From CAZSAT01 sp964604675 (lineage in GTDB: Bacteria; Myxococcota_A; UBA796; CAJQPC01): DNA of 57,858 nt. The notes under the pieces are model-generated. The model did no database searches. It was not told the origin of the DNA and was given only the letters and a program-made list of their open reading frames with translations. The position numbers were made by a program, and so were the translations under genes. The DNA lies in the NCBI GenBank assembly GCA_964604675.1, contig CAZSAT010000038.1, forward strand, positions 1-57,858, given 5' to 3'. Positions 35,330-43,512 of the stretch are shown here, piece by piece (the first letter of the stretch is position 1; each line of letters begins with the position of its first letter).

Positions 35330-36012
35330 CAGCCAGCCCGGTAGCGCCAGGTCGCCCAGAGGATCTTCGCGCCGGCCCGCAGGGTGCCCCGGAGCGAGCC
35401 GCTGATCTTGCTCACGCCGGCGGCCCGGTTGCGGTAGCCGACGTCGACCTCGAGCACCCGAAGCCCGCGCTTCACCGCCTTGATCTGCATCTCGACGTTC
35501 CAGCCCCAGGTTGGATCCTCCATCTGGAGGCGCTCCAGGGCCGTCCACCGGATGGCCCGGAAGGGCCCCATGTCTCGGTAGGCGTGGCCCGTCACCCCTC
35601 GGATGAGGCCCGTGGCCAGGCGGTTGCCGTGCCGTTGCTGGGGCGTCAGACTGCCCGGCTCGGCTCGCCGCGTGCGGTCGCCGAGGACGAGGTCGGCTTC
35701 GCCGGCGAGCAGGGGGGCGAGCAGGGCGGGCAGATCCTCGATGTAGATCGCGTGATCGCCATCGACGATGAGCACGACGTCGGGGGGGTCGGAGCGGAGG
35801 GCCGCCAAGCCGGCCAGGCAGGCACTGCCGTAGCCACGGCGAGGCTCGCCCACGACCGTCGCCCCGGCCTCCCGAGCGATGTCGGCCGTGCGGTCGGTCG
35901 AGCCGTTGTCTGCGACGACGATCCGCTGCACCCCGGCGGCCGCCAGATCCGCGAGCACCCTCGGCAGGCTGCCTTCCTCGTTCAGCGCAGGGATGACCGC
36001 AGCGGTTCGCAT
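35329..36012 (-). CDS. Family 2 glycosyltransferase (GtrB/DPM-like)
   Basis: A 227-residue GT-A fold enzyme. The N-terminal VIPALNEEGSLPRVLADL, IVVADNGSTDRTADIA and the metal-binding VLIVDGDHAIY (DxD-like DGD) are classical. GYRNRAAGVSKISG near the end is the acceptor-proximal motif of polyprenyl-phosphate glycosyltransferases, but there is no C-terminal membrane domain. The gene leads the three-gene set ending in mpl. It probably makes a sugar-phosphate-lipid donor or decorates a lipid. Confidence 0.87.
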   Translation of the reverse strand: MRTAAVIPALNEEGSLPRVLADLAAAGVQRIVVADNGSTDRTADIAREAGATVVGEPRRGYGSACLAGLAALRSDPPDVVLIVDGDHAIYIEDLPALLAPLLAGEADLVLGDRTRRAEPGSLTPQQRHGNRLATGLIRGVTGHAYRDMGPFRAIRWTALERLQMEDPTWGWNVEMQIKAVKRGLRVLEVDVGYRNRAAGVSKISGSLRGTLRAGAKILWATWRYRAG

Positions 36013-36094
36013 CGCCGCGGGGCCTAACCTCCACCGACCACGCGCGACGGAGTGGGATACGCGGCATCGAAGCGTTCTGCCGGAGGTTCTGTAC

Positions 36095-38356
36095 ATGCTC
36101 GCAGCCTTGATGACGCTGCTCTGCTGGTTCGCCACGCCCGCAGTGGCCGAAGCTCCGCCCTTCTCTGCTGTGGCGGAGCCGGTCGAGCTGGAGGCCGGCG
36201 CCGATGGCGCGCTCACGGTGGTCATCACGGTGCCCGCCTCGACCACGCTGTACCGCGACATGATGGAGGTGACGGTGCTCGACGCCGGAGGGCTGGGCCT
36301 CGGCGAGCCGAGCCTGCCCCCTGGCTTCCAGAAGAACGACCCTGTCACCGGAGCGCCCCGCGAGGTCTACGAGCTCGACGTCTTCGTGGAGATTCCCGTC
36401 ACGGCCCCGCCAGCCGGCACGCACCAGGTCCTGGTCGAGGCGCGCTGGCAGGGCTGCAAGGGCTCCCTGTGCTACATGCCGCAGACTGAGCAGCTCGCGA
36501 TCCAGGTCGATGTCACCGAGAAGGGCTCGCGGCTCTGGAACGCCGTGTTCCCGGCCGCCCACGCCGCTGGCGGAGGGGACGAGGGTCCCGACGCCCGTGG
36601 ACTGACCGACAACGATCCGGTCGGTGTGAGCGTCTCGGCCGACGGCGACCAGATCACGGTGTCCTTCATCCAGAAGGACGGTTGGCACCTGACCGACGCG
36701 ATGACCTTCCTCGAGTTGCCCGAGGACTCGGCGTTCACCCTCGGCCCGCAGACGTGGCCCACGCCGCACCAGCGCCCGGATCCCGCCTTTGTGGAGCTGA
36801 CCCGTGGCGAGTACGACGGCGACTTCCAGGTCACGGCCCGCGTGTACGGCGACGCCGGTGAACACGAGGTGGCCGGCACGGTGGGGTACCAGGCCTGCCA
36901 GGCCGAGAAGTGCCTCCTGCCCCGGTACGAGGACTTTGCGCTGGCCTTCACGCTGACCGGCGAGCCCCCCCCGGCGGCGGACGCCGCGGCACCGCCCGAC
37001 GAACCGGAGGTGCCCGCCGAACCGACCCAGGCGCCCGTCGAAGCGGACGGGGAGGGGGCGGGCGCGGACTCCCTGGCGGCCCAGAAGGCTGCGGCAGGCG
37101 GGGACGGACTGCTGGAAGGCGGCGTGCTCGTCGCCATCGGGCTGGCGTTCCTCGGCGGATTCGGTGTGTCGCTCACGCCCTGCGTCCTGCCCATGATTCC
37201 CATCACCCTCGGCGTCATCGGAGCGCGGGGTGAGGACAGCAGGGCCAGGAACTTCGTGCTCGCGCTCGTCTACGTGCAGGCGCAGGCCGCGGTGTACACC
37301 TCCCTCGGCGTCTTCGCCGGGTACACGGGCTCGCTCTTCGGTGGCTGGCTGCAGAGCACGTGGGTCATCGTGGCGCTGGGCCTGTTCTTCTTCGCGATGG
37401 GTCTCGCCATGTTCGGGCTCTTCGACGTCCAGGTGCCGCCGAGCCTCCAGACCAGGCTCGCGCAGTACGGCGGAGCCGGCTTCGGCGGCGCCGCCGTGTT
37501 GGGCATGGTCGGTGCGCTGGTCGCGGGCCCTTGCTCGGGACCGGTGCTGGCGGCCATCCTCGCGTACATCGGGCAGTCCGGACAGATCTTCCTCGGCGCG
37601 CTGCTGATGTGGGTCTTTGCCCAGGGCATGGGCCTGATCTTCATCCTCACGGTCACCTTCTCCGACCTCGTGTTCCGGCCTGGCCTGTGGATGGAGTGGG
37701 TCAAGAAGGGCTTCGGCGTGGCGATCTGGCTCGCTGCGGTCTGGTACATCTCGCCGATCCTGGACACCGCCCAGACCGCGCTGCTCGCCGCATTCGTGCT
37801 GCTGGTCACGGCGGTGCTGTCCTGGCCGGACGAGCCGGCGACCCCCGGCATCGACAAGGGGCGCAAGCTCTACGGTGTTGTCGGCGGGCTGGTCGGCGCC
37901 TGGCTGCTGGTGGGCACGATGATGACCCAAGGCTTCATCCTGCCGCCGGTGAGTCTCGGAACTGGTGGAGGCGCGGCAGGCGCGGAACAACACGTGGTGT
38001 GGGGTGCGGACGAAGCGGCTGCGCTCGCCCAGGCGAAGGCCGAGAACAAGCCGGTGATCATCGACTTCACGGCGGACTGGTGCGCGGCGTGCAAGGAGCT
38101 CGAGCACCTGACCTACTCCGATGCGGCGGTGATCGCGGCGTCGGACGAGTTCGTCACCCTGATGATCGACTGCACGTCGGACTCGGACCCGACGGTGGCA
38201 GCGCTGCTCGACAAGTACGGGGTGTCGGGGTTGCCCACGGTCAAGTTTCTCGCGCCCGACGGAACGACCTTCCACGACCTCACGCTCACCGGCTTCGAGC
38301 CGGCCGAGGACTTCCTGCCACGCATGGAGGCAGCGCTGGCGCGGGCCGGCTCGTGA
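36095..38356 (+). CDS. dsbD: Thiol:disulfide interchange protein DsbD with two alpha domains
   Basis: DsbD carries electrons from cytoplasmic thioredoxin to periplasmic disulfide isomerases. The 753-residue protein starts at ATG 36095, eight bases after GGAGG, with a signal peptide ending near residue 18. Two N-terminal alpha-type domains each hold a Cys pair: C121/C126 (GCKGSLCYMPQ) and C268/C273 (ACQAEKCLLPR). A Pro/Glu-rich linker leads to the eight-helix beta domain with C363 (TPCVLPMIP) and C480 (AGPCSGP). The C-terminal thioredoxin-like gamma domain has C663/C666 in ADWCAACKELE. E. coli DsbD has one alpha domain; this has two in tandem. hslO follows after 100 nt. Confidence 0.94.
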   Translation: MLAALMTLLCWFATPAVAEAPPFSAVAEPVELEAGADGALTVVITVPASTTLYRDMMEVTVLDAGGLGLGEPSLPPGFQKNDPVTGAPREVYELDVFVEIPVTAPPAGTHQVLVEARWQGCKGSLCYMPQTEQLAIQVDVTEKGSRLWNAVFPAAHAAGGGDEGPDARGLTDNDPVGVSVSADGDQITVSFIQKDGWHLTDAMTFLELPEDSAFTLGPQTWPTPHQRPDPAFVELTRGEYDGDFQVTARVYGDAGEHEVAGTVGYQACQAEKCLLPRYEDFALAFTLTGEPPPAADAAAPPDEPEVPAEPTQAPVEADGEGAGADSLAAQKAAAGGDGLLEGGVLVAIGLAFLGGFGVSLTPCVLPMIPITLGVIGARGEDSRARNFVLALVYVQAQAAVYTSLGVFAGYTGSLFGGWLQSTWVIVALGLFFFAMGLAMFGLFDVQVPPSLQTRLAQYGGAGFGGAAVLGMVGALVAGPCSGPVLAAILAYIGQSGQIFLGALLMWVFAQGMGLIFILTVTFSDLVFRPGLWMEWVKKGFGVAIWLAAVWYISPILDTAQTALLAAFVLLVTAVLSWPDEPATPGIDKGRKLYGVVGGLVGAWLLVGTMMTQGFILPPVSLGTGGGAAGAEQHVVWGADEAAALAQAKAENKPVIIDFTADWCAACKELEHLTYSDAAVIAASDEFVTLMIDCTSDSDPTVAALLDKYGVSGLPTVKFLAPDGTTFHDLTLTGFEPAEDFLPRMEAALARAGS

Positions 38357-38358
38357 CT

Positions 38359-38422
38359 GTGCCTCCACGCCGAGCTGATCGGGGCTCGTCGGCCCTTCGG
38401 GCCCCCAGCGACCCCGCGCCTC
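38359..38422 (+). repeat. 64-nt intergenic repeat, copy 1
   Basis: It begins GTGCCTCCACGCCGAG, two bases after the dsbD stop, and matches 57795-57858 at 57 of 64 positions with no gaps. It contains a small hairpin (GGCCC, TTC, GGGCC). The region that follows to the hslO start also has a short hairpin GTGCC CCT GGCAC. Copy 1 may extend further; the second copy is cut by the window end. Confidence 0.85.
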
Positions 38423-38456
38423 CACGACGTGCCCCTGGCACGCCTTCGTCGGACGC

Positions 38457-39371
38457 GTGGCCACGGGGAACCCAAGTGACACGGCGATCGTGCAATCGCC
38501 GCGCCGCAGAGTCACGGTGAGCGTCGACGAGGTCACGAGCCGGCTCGTTCGCGGGCTGGCGTTCGGGGGGGTCGCGCGCGTCCTCCTGGTCACCGCCGAG
38601 GGGCCCGCGCGTGCCATCACCACCGCCCACGAGCTCGAGGGCGAGGCCGTTCGGCTGGCGTCGGAAGCCCTGGTGGGCAACGTGCTGCTCTCGGCCCACA
38701 TCAAGGGCGAGGAACGGCTGTTGCTCGAGCTGGCGTCGCGCCTCCCTGCGCTCACCTACAGCGGAGAGGTCTGGGCGGACGGCAGCTGCCGCGCGCGCTT
38801 CAAGCCCCGCCGTCTACCCCCGGTCGGAGCGCTGCAAGGCACGCTCTGTGCGATCAAGTGGGACGCCCGCCGCGAGCTCTACCGTGGCGTAGCGGAGCTG
38901 GACCACGACGGACTCGAGGCCGCATTCCAGGGCTTCCTGTCGAGCTCGCAGCAGACGGTGGGCATCGTGCGTCTCGGTGCCGCGATGGACGAAGACGGCC
39001 TGTGTTTTGCTGCCGGTGCGCTCGTCGAGCTCCTGCCGGGAGGACTCGGGGAGCAGGACTTCGAGGATCTGTTCGGCCACTTGCGCACGGCCTCGCTCGA
39101 AGCTCTGGTGGCACCCCTGCGGCAGCCCGACGTGTCGGGCGAGCTCGAGGTGCTCGGTATCCCGCTCACCGTGCTCGAGGACCGGCCGCTGCAGGACCGG
39201 TGCACGTGCTCCCTCGAACGTGTCGAGGGCACCCTCGTGGCCCTCGGCAAGGAAGAGCTGCTGGCGATCCTCGTGGACCCCGGCTTCGCCGAGGTCACCT
39301 GCCACTTCTGCAACGCGCGCTACAACGTCAGCCCCGCCCGGGTCCAGGAGCTGGCCGCGTCGATCGCCTGA
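38457..39371 (+). CDS. hslO: Redox-regulated chaperone Hsp33
   Basis: Hsp33 protects unfolding proteins during oxidative stress and is switched on when its zinc is released. The 304-residue length and order fit: substrate-binding domain from DEVTSRLVRGLAFGG, then the C-terminal zinc switch with CxC (RCTCSLERV) and CxxC (VTCHFCNARYNV). The four Cys are intact. The start is uncertain: GTG 38457, 38490 or 38517 are all in frame and the family usually begins close to residue 20 of the version given here. It follows dsbD, which also works in thiol chemistry; a shared oxidative-stress role is inference. Confidence 0.93.
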   Translation: MATGNPSDTAIVQSPRRRVTVSVDEVTSRLVRGLAFGGVARVLLVTAEGPARAITTAHELEGEAVRLASEALVGNVLLSAHIKGEERLLLELASRLPALTYSGEVWADGSCRARFKPRRLPPVGALQGTLCAIKWDARRELYRGVAELDHDGLEAAFQGFLSSSQQTVGIVRLGAAMDEDGLCFAAGALVELLPGGLGEQDFEDLFGHLRTASLEALVAPLRQPDVSGELEVLGIPLTVLEDRPLQDRCTCSLERVEGTLVALGKEELLAILVDPGFAEVTCHFCNARYNVSPARVQELAASIA

Positions 39372-39378
39372 GTGCGCC

Positions 39379-40176
39379 TCAGACCTTCAGGCGTGCGTAC
39401 CAGGAGCGCGCGTCGGGGAAGGCCGCGATGGTGGCCTCGGACCCGAGGTCGACCCACACCAGGTAGTTCGACGTGTCGGTGTCGACGATGGCCGCGACGA
39501 GCTGATCCGGAGCGACGGCTCCGAGCGCTCGGATGACGGTCGTGACCGCGACCACCGCGTCGACCGCACCCTCCTTGGCGAGGCGTGCTCGGTGCGCCTT
39601 CCAGAGCGCGGTGAGCACCTGGCGCTCGTCCATGCGGAGCGCGTTCACCACGGTGAGGTGCTCGACGCCGGGCAGCTGCCGCGCCAGGATCTCGGCGATC
39701 CGGCCTGGCAGCTCGGCCTCCACGGCGGCGACCCGGGCGGCCTCCGCATCCGCCTCCTGCTTCCGGGCACGCCGCATGGCCTCCTGGGCGGAGATCGGAC
39801 GAGACGCGCGGGAGGCGAGGCTCGTCCGGCTGGGCCCGGAGGCCGCCGGCGCGGGCGGCTCGACGATGGCGTTGATCGGACGCGGTACCGGCTGCGGTGC
39901 ACCGGCTCGCGCCATCGCGGCGCGGGCGAGCGTTCTCGCCAGGGCGGCCTTGTCGACGGCGCCACCTGCGGCTGCGCGGCGAGGTTCCTCGGCCGACATC
40001 GCGAGGTTCGCCGGCACCTCGGCCTGGGGCTCCTCGACGACCTCCGGCTCGAGCGACGTGAGCAGGGTCTCCTCCTCGGGCAGCGGGTCGATCCGTGCAC
40101 GACGGGCCATGCGTGGCGGCAAGCTGGGCGGATCGAAGAGGCTCGACAGCGGATCGAAGCCCTGATTCTTCGCCAT
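39379..40176 (-). CDS. Hypothetical protein with disordered N-terminus
   Basis: The 265-residue protein has a long Pro/Ala/Glu/Arg-rich low-complexity first half (FDPLSSLFDPPSLPPR ... PQPVPRPINAIVEPPAPAA), then a helical unit of about 130 residues (RIAEILARQLPGVEHL, DERQVLTALWKAHRA, AFPDARSWYARLKV). It resembles roadblock- or GTPase-regulator-sized proteins with a long tail, but I see no firm match. No signal peptide. Function unknown. Confidence 0.62.
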   Translation of the reverse strand: MAKNQGFDPLSSLFDPPSLPPRMARRARIDPLPEEETLLTSLEPEVVEEPQAEVPANLAMSAEEPRRAAAGGAVDKAALARTLARAAMARAGAPQPVPRPINAIVEPPAPAASGPSRTSLASRASRPISAQEAMRRARKQEADAEAARVAAVEAELPGRIAEILARQLPGVEHLTVVNALRMDERQVLTALWKAHRARLAKEGAVDAVVAVTTVIRALGAVAPDQLVAAIVDTDTSNYLVWVDLGSEATIAAFPDARSWYARLKV

Positions 40177-40256
40177 GGTGTTCTCCCCGGAGGCCCACGC
40201 ACCATCACGCGCGATAGGCCTCCATGGTGTCGAAAGTCGGCAAAGACGGTGTGCAC

Positions 40257-40898
40257 ATGGATCCCGTAGAACGCTGGACAGAGCTTGCGTCGGCCGGTTG
40301 GGTGCCCGTGCTGCTCGTCCGGCACGGGCGCACGATCCTGAACGCGACGCGCCGGATGGCGGGTCGTACCGACGTGCCCCTCGACGATCTCGGCCGCCAT
40401 CAGGCGCACGCGCTTCGCGATCGGCTCGCGGACGTTCCGCGTGCTGCGCTGTACTGCTCGCCGCTGGCGCGGGCGGTGGAGACGGCCGAGGCGCTCGGTA
40501 CGCCCACGGTCGTCGTAGGGCTGCAGGAGATCGATCACGGCGAGCTCGAGGGCCATCCGTCGAGCGCGTTGGTCGACGACCACCCGGACCTGCTGGCGCG
40601 GTGGGTGGCCGATCCCACCCACGTGAGGCTGCCCGGTGGCGAGACCCTCGGCGAGTGCCGCGATCGGGCCTGGTCCGTCCTCGGCGACCTGGTCCGACGG
40701 CACGAACCGGGGCCTCCGATCGTGGTGGTCAGCCACCAGATGGTGCTCGGCGCGCTGTTGCTGGAGGCCCAGGGGCTCCCGCTTTCGCGGCAGCACGAGG
40801 TGCGTCAGAAGAACACCGCCCTGTCGCTCCTGGGCTTCCGGGATGACGATTGGAAGCTCGTCTTCCAGGGCGACGTGGGTCACCTGAGGCCCGGGTAG
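40257..40898 (+). CDS. Histidine phosphatase family protein
   Basis: The 213-residue protein belongs to the phosphoglycerate-mutase-like phosphatases: LLVRHGRTILNA holds the catalytic H23 in the RHG motif, ALYCSPLARAVETAEAL is the usual second motif, and IVVVSHQMVLGALL holds the other His. The acid/base Glu lies in QEIDHGELEG. I start at ATG 40257, not 40224: the upstream 11 codons use AAA lysines, unlike this genome's AAG habit, and so look noncoding. Substrates may be sugar phosphates, cobalamin precursors or phosphoproteins. Confidence 0.87.
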   Translation: MDPVERWTELASAGWVPVLLVRHGRTILNATRRMAGRTDVPLDDLGRHQAHALRDRLADVPRAALYCSPLARAVETAEALGTPTVVVGLQEIDHGELEGHPSSALVDDHPDLLARWVADPTHVRLPGGETLGECRDRAWSVLGDLVRRHEPGPPIVVVSHQMVLGALLLEAQGLPLSRQHEVRQKNTALSLLGFRDDDWKLVFQGDVGHLRPG

Positions 40899-40916
40899 AG
40901 TGGAAGGGGAGGTCGC

Positions 40917-41906
40917 GTGAAGCCCGAGCTGGCTCAGAGCATGCAGGCGCTGCTCGCCCGGCGCGAGCGCATGGAGGAGGTCCGCACCCATGCGCTCGGC
41001 CGCGTTGGCCGCATGGTCGAACGCCACCAGGCCCTCTCGGGTGAGCTGCACGACGAGCTCTCGGAGCTCTCGGGTTCCGACGACGAGCTCGAGGCGCTCA
41101 AGCGGTCTGGCGGTGGTGCGCTGAGCACCTTGTTGCGGCGCTTCGGACGGCGGAACGTGGTGCTCGAGCGTCGGTCGGCCGCCCAGGAACTCTACCGCCG
41201 CTATGAGGCCGTCAACCGCCGGCTGCGGGAGGCGAGCGCGTTCAACGACGAGCTCCGGCTCTGCGCCGTCGAGCTGGACGCAGAGGTGCAGACCCTGCAC
41301 CGGGATCGCGCGGGGGCGCTGGACGCCGAGCGGCAGGCCGGCGAGCGCGTGCTCGAGCTGGAGCTGGAGCTCGAGGCCTTGCGCGGATCACCGGACGAGC
41401 GACCGACGCTGGACGCGATCACCTTCGAGCTGCGGCGTGTGGCGCTCGACCTGGAGATCCACCGGGCCAGCGAGGCGCTCTTCGAGCAGCACCTCGAGCC
41501 CGCTCGCTCGCTTCGGGACACCGTGATGAGGCTGCACGAGGAGATGTCCCACTTCCTGTTGTCGGCCAGCTCCACCGTCGACGGTGCGGGGCGCCGCATC
41601 CAGGCCCTCGGCATGGCGGCCGATGCCCCCGCAGTGGTGCTGGAGCTCCAGAGCTCGCTCCACGCGCTGGGCGAGGCGATGGAGGTCACCGAGACCTACG
41701 TCGAACAGACCCGGCACCTGCTGGGGGAAGTGCTCCCGCGCATGAGCGCGCAGCTCGAGGATCGCGGAGCGGTGGAAGCGTTGCTGACCGTCGGCGAAGC
41801 CAACGAGCTGGATCGGGATCGGGCTCGAGCGCTGGCCGAGCGCGCGCTCAGGCAGGCGGCGAGTGAGGAGATCGAGAGCTTCCTGGGCACCGAGAAGTCG
41901 CTCTGA
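40917..41906 (+). CDS. Long coiled-coil protein
   Basis: The 329-residue protein is almost entirely heptad-like and charged (ERMEEVRTHALGRVGRMVERH, LELELELEALRGS, LEQHLEPARSLRD). There is no signal peptide or ATPase motif. It could be a structural or scaffolding protein. The stop at 41906 lies within the likely coding start of the next gene, which appears to lack a standard start codon. Confidence 0.7.
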   Translation: MKPELAQSMQALLARRERMEEVRTHALGRVGRMVERHQALSGELHDELSELSGSDDELEALKRSGGGALSTLLRRFGRRNVVLERRSAAQELYRRYEAVNRRLREASAFNDELRLCAVELDAEVQTLHRDRAGALDAERQAGERVLELELELEALRGSPDERPTLDAITFELRRVALDLEIHRASEALFEQHLEPARSLRDTVMRLHEEMSHFLLSASSTVDGAGRRIQALGMAADAPAVVLELQSSLHALGEAMEVTETYVEQTRHLLGEVLPRMSAQLEDRGAVEALLTVGEANELDRDRARALAERALRQAASEEIESFLGTEKSL

Positions 41907-42835
41907 TCCTCGAAGCCGAGCGCGTCGGGCCCTATGTCCGGGCCCTGGCCACCGCCCTGCGCGCGGCGGCCCCGCCCCGCGATTACCCGCCCCTGGCCGA
42001 GCTGGAGGGCGGCCTGGCGCTGCTGGATCCGGCGATCTCGGGCGACCTCTTCGAGCCCGCGGACGTCGACCGACGCACCGGGCTCCCAGCGTTCCAGTGG
42101 TTGGCCCGCGCTCGCGGGGAGGCCCAGGCGACGCCGGAGGTGCCCTCGCCGGGTCGGGTCGACGCGGTGCGAGTCGCCGCTCCCGAGCTGGCTGCTCGCC
42201 TCGACGCCCGTCGTCGGGTGCTCGTGGCGCTGCGATCGGGAGGGCTCTTTCCGGCGACGCGACTGCAAGCACGACTTCGGACACGGACCCCTTGCGACGA
42301 GGTCGAGCTCCTCTTCGATCACCACGGCTCGGACGGCTTGTGGGTCCGCATCGTGGTGCAGCTCGCGCTGGTCGACAGGAGCCAGGCGGTGGCCGTGCGC
42401 GATGGCCGCGTGGTGGTGCACCCAGGCGTGCTGCACGTGCTCACACGCCACGCGCCCGTGCCCCTCGTGGCGCTGCGTACGTTGCTGCAGCGGACCTGCG
42501 TTGCCGACGTGGTCCGCGTGAGCCGCGCGCGCGTCGGGCCCTTCTGGTTTCCGGGTCTCGTCCTCCCCGCCGGCGTGCCGGGCGAGCTGGGTCGTGGGCT
42601 GCTCCTGCACCTCGATCAGGACGTGATCGGTCACGACGTCCGCACGAGCCTGCACGCCGACCCGTGGCGCCCGGCTCCGGACGAGCGCCTGCCTGCAGGC
42701 CACGGGCGTGTGGTGGAGCGGCGCTTCGCGGGTTCCTCCGAGCTGCGGCGCCCCCTGGAGGCCTGGGCTGCGGCGTCGGGGGTGCCCTTGCTCTTCACCC
42801 CCTTGGACAGCCCGGCTGGTGGAGCGGTTCGTTAG
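41903..42835 (+). CDS. Hypothetical protein with a possible CTG start
   Basis: I do not recognise the family. Coding-like sequence with G/C third positions runs in one frame from at least 41903 (LILEAERVGPYVRALATALR) to the stop at 42835, but the first standard start in this frame is TTG 42101, well inside. CTG 41903 overlaps the upstream stop (CTGA), as in the many coupled pairs here, and would give 310 residues. A frameshift or sequencing error would also explain it. The C-terminal part has an RVGPFWFPGLVLPAG strand region and HLDQDVIGHDVRT. The stop codon lies in the palindrome at 42821-42849. Confidence 0.5.
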   Translation: MILEAERVGPYVRALATALRAAAPPRDYPPLAELEGGLALLDPAISGDLFEPADVDRRTGLPAFQWLARARGEAQATPEVPSPGRVDAVRVAAPELAARLDARRRVLVALRSGGLFPATRLQARLRTRTPCDEVELLFDHHGSDGLWVRIVVQLALVDRSQAVAVRDGRVVVHPGVLHVLTRHAPVPLVALRTLLQRTCVADVVRVSRARVGPFWFPGLVLPAGVPGELGRGLLLHLDQDVIGHDVRTSLHADPWRPAPDERLPAGHGRVVERRFAGSSELRRPLEAWAAASGVPLLFTPLDSPAGGAVR

Positions 42836-42969
42836 TAACGAACCGCTCCCGCGCGCACCGCGCGCGGCGGCCGAAGGCCGGGGGGAGCGCGCCCAGCGCG
42901 CGGTGCGGGGGCTGGCCCCCGCAGGAGTCAGTAGTTGAAAGGGCTCGTTACTTACGAGCCTGTCAACTA
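42821..42969. repeat. 149-nt highly structured element between convergent genes
   Basis: A perfect palindrome at 42821-42849 (arms of 14 nt, GGAGCGGTTCGTTA and its complement around one G) holds the stop of the rightward gene. A 12-nt inverted repeat pairs 42854-42865 with 42896-42907, around a small CGGCC/GGCCG hairpin at 42868-42880. A GC hairpin pairs 42905-42912 with 42915-42922. Last, TAGTTGA at 42932-42938 pairs with TCAACTA at 42963-42969, enclosing GGCTCGT/ACGAGCC at 42942-42948 and 42954-42960, and holds the stop of the leftward GNAT gene. Nearly every base is in an arm. It could be a terminator pair or a small mobile or repeat element. Confidence 0.85.
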
Positions 42970-43512
42970 GTCCTCGGCCTGCCAGCTGACGAGGGTGTCC
43001 AGGGGTCGGTCGAAGCGCACCACCTCGACCTGGACCGGCCCCACCTCGTCGGTTCGCGTGGTCCCCTCGTGCCGGAATCCGAAGCGCTCGTAGAAGCCAC
43101 GAGCGCGCTCGTGGCTGGCGAGCACCCAGACCTGGAGCCACGGATAGCCGCGCTCCTGCAGGTCGCCGATCACCGCCTCGAAGAGGGCCGTCCCGAGGCC
43201 CCGTCCCGTGATGTCGGGGTGCAGGTAGAGCATGAAGACCTCGGCGCAGAAGCCCTCCTCGTCGCGTGAGGCGTCGCCGGTCCAGCAGAAGCCCATCGCC
43301 TGGTCCTCGTGCTTCAGCAGCCACACACGGTCCTGATCGAAGCGGGCCTTGAACAGCCGTTCCCGCCACCTGCGCGCCAGGATCCCGGGATCGAGGGCAG
43401 CGAGCCACTCGGGATCGAGCTGTTCGGCGTAGGCGCTCTTCCAGCTCGCGACCTCCAGCGAGGCGAGCATCCAGGCGTCTTCCGGGTTGGCGTGGGCGAC
43501 GCTCCAGCTCAT
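42967..43512 (-). CDS. GNAT-family N-acetyltransferase
   Basis: The 181-residue protein has the GNAT acetyl-CoA site in LHPDITGRGLGTALFEAVIG (the RxxGxG/A loop) with LYLHPD before it, and the C-terminal ARGFYERFGFR of the fold. The N-terminal region (MSWSVAHANPEDAWMLASLE) is longer than in the shortest members. GNAT enzymes move an acetyl group from CoA to an amine. It is the last gene of the four-gene overlapping operon (ATGA with the gene before it). Its stop is in the structured element. Confidence 0.88.
   Translation of the reverse strand: MSWSVAHANPEDAWMLASLEVASWKSAYAEQLDPEWLAALDPGILARRWRERLFKARFDQDRVWLLKHEDQAMGFCWTGDASRDEEGFCAEVFMLYLHPDITGRGLGTALFEAVIGDLQERGYPWLQVWVLASHERARGFYERFGFRHEGTTRTDEVGPVQVEVVRFDRPLDTLVSWQAED

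Noticed and set aside
40224..40256. An earlier start for the histidine phosphatase gene
   Set aside because: Codon use (AAA lysines) in these 11 codons differs from the gene and from neighbours; the ATG at 40257 fits the family.
42821..42969. An integron attC site
   Set aside because: The outer repeats do not fit the RYYYAAC/GTTRRRY core pairs, and no integrase gene is in the window.
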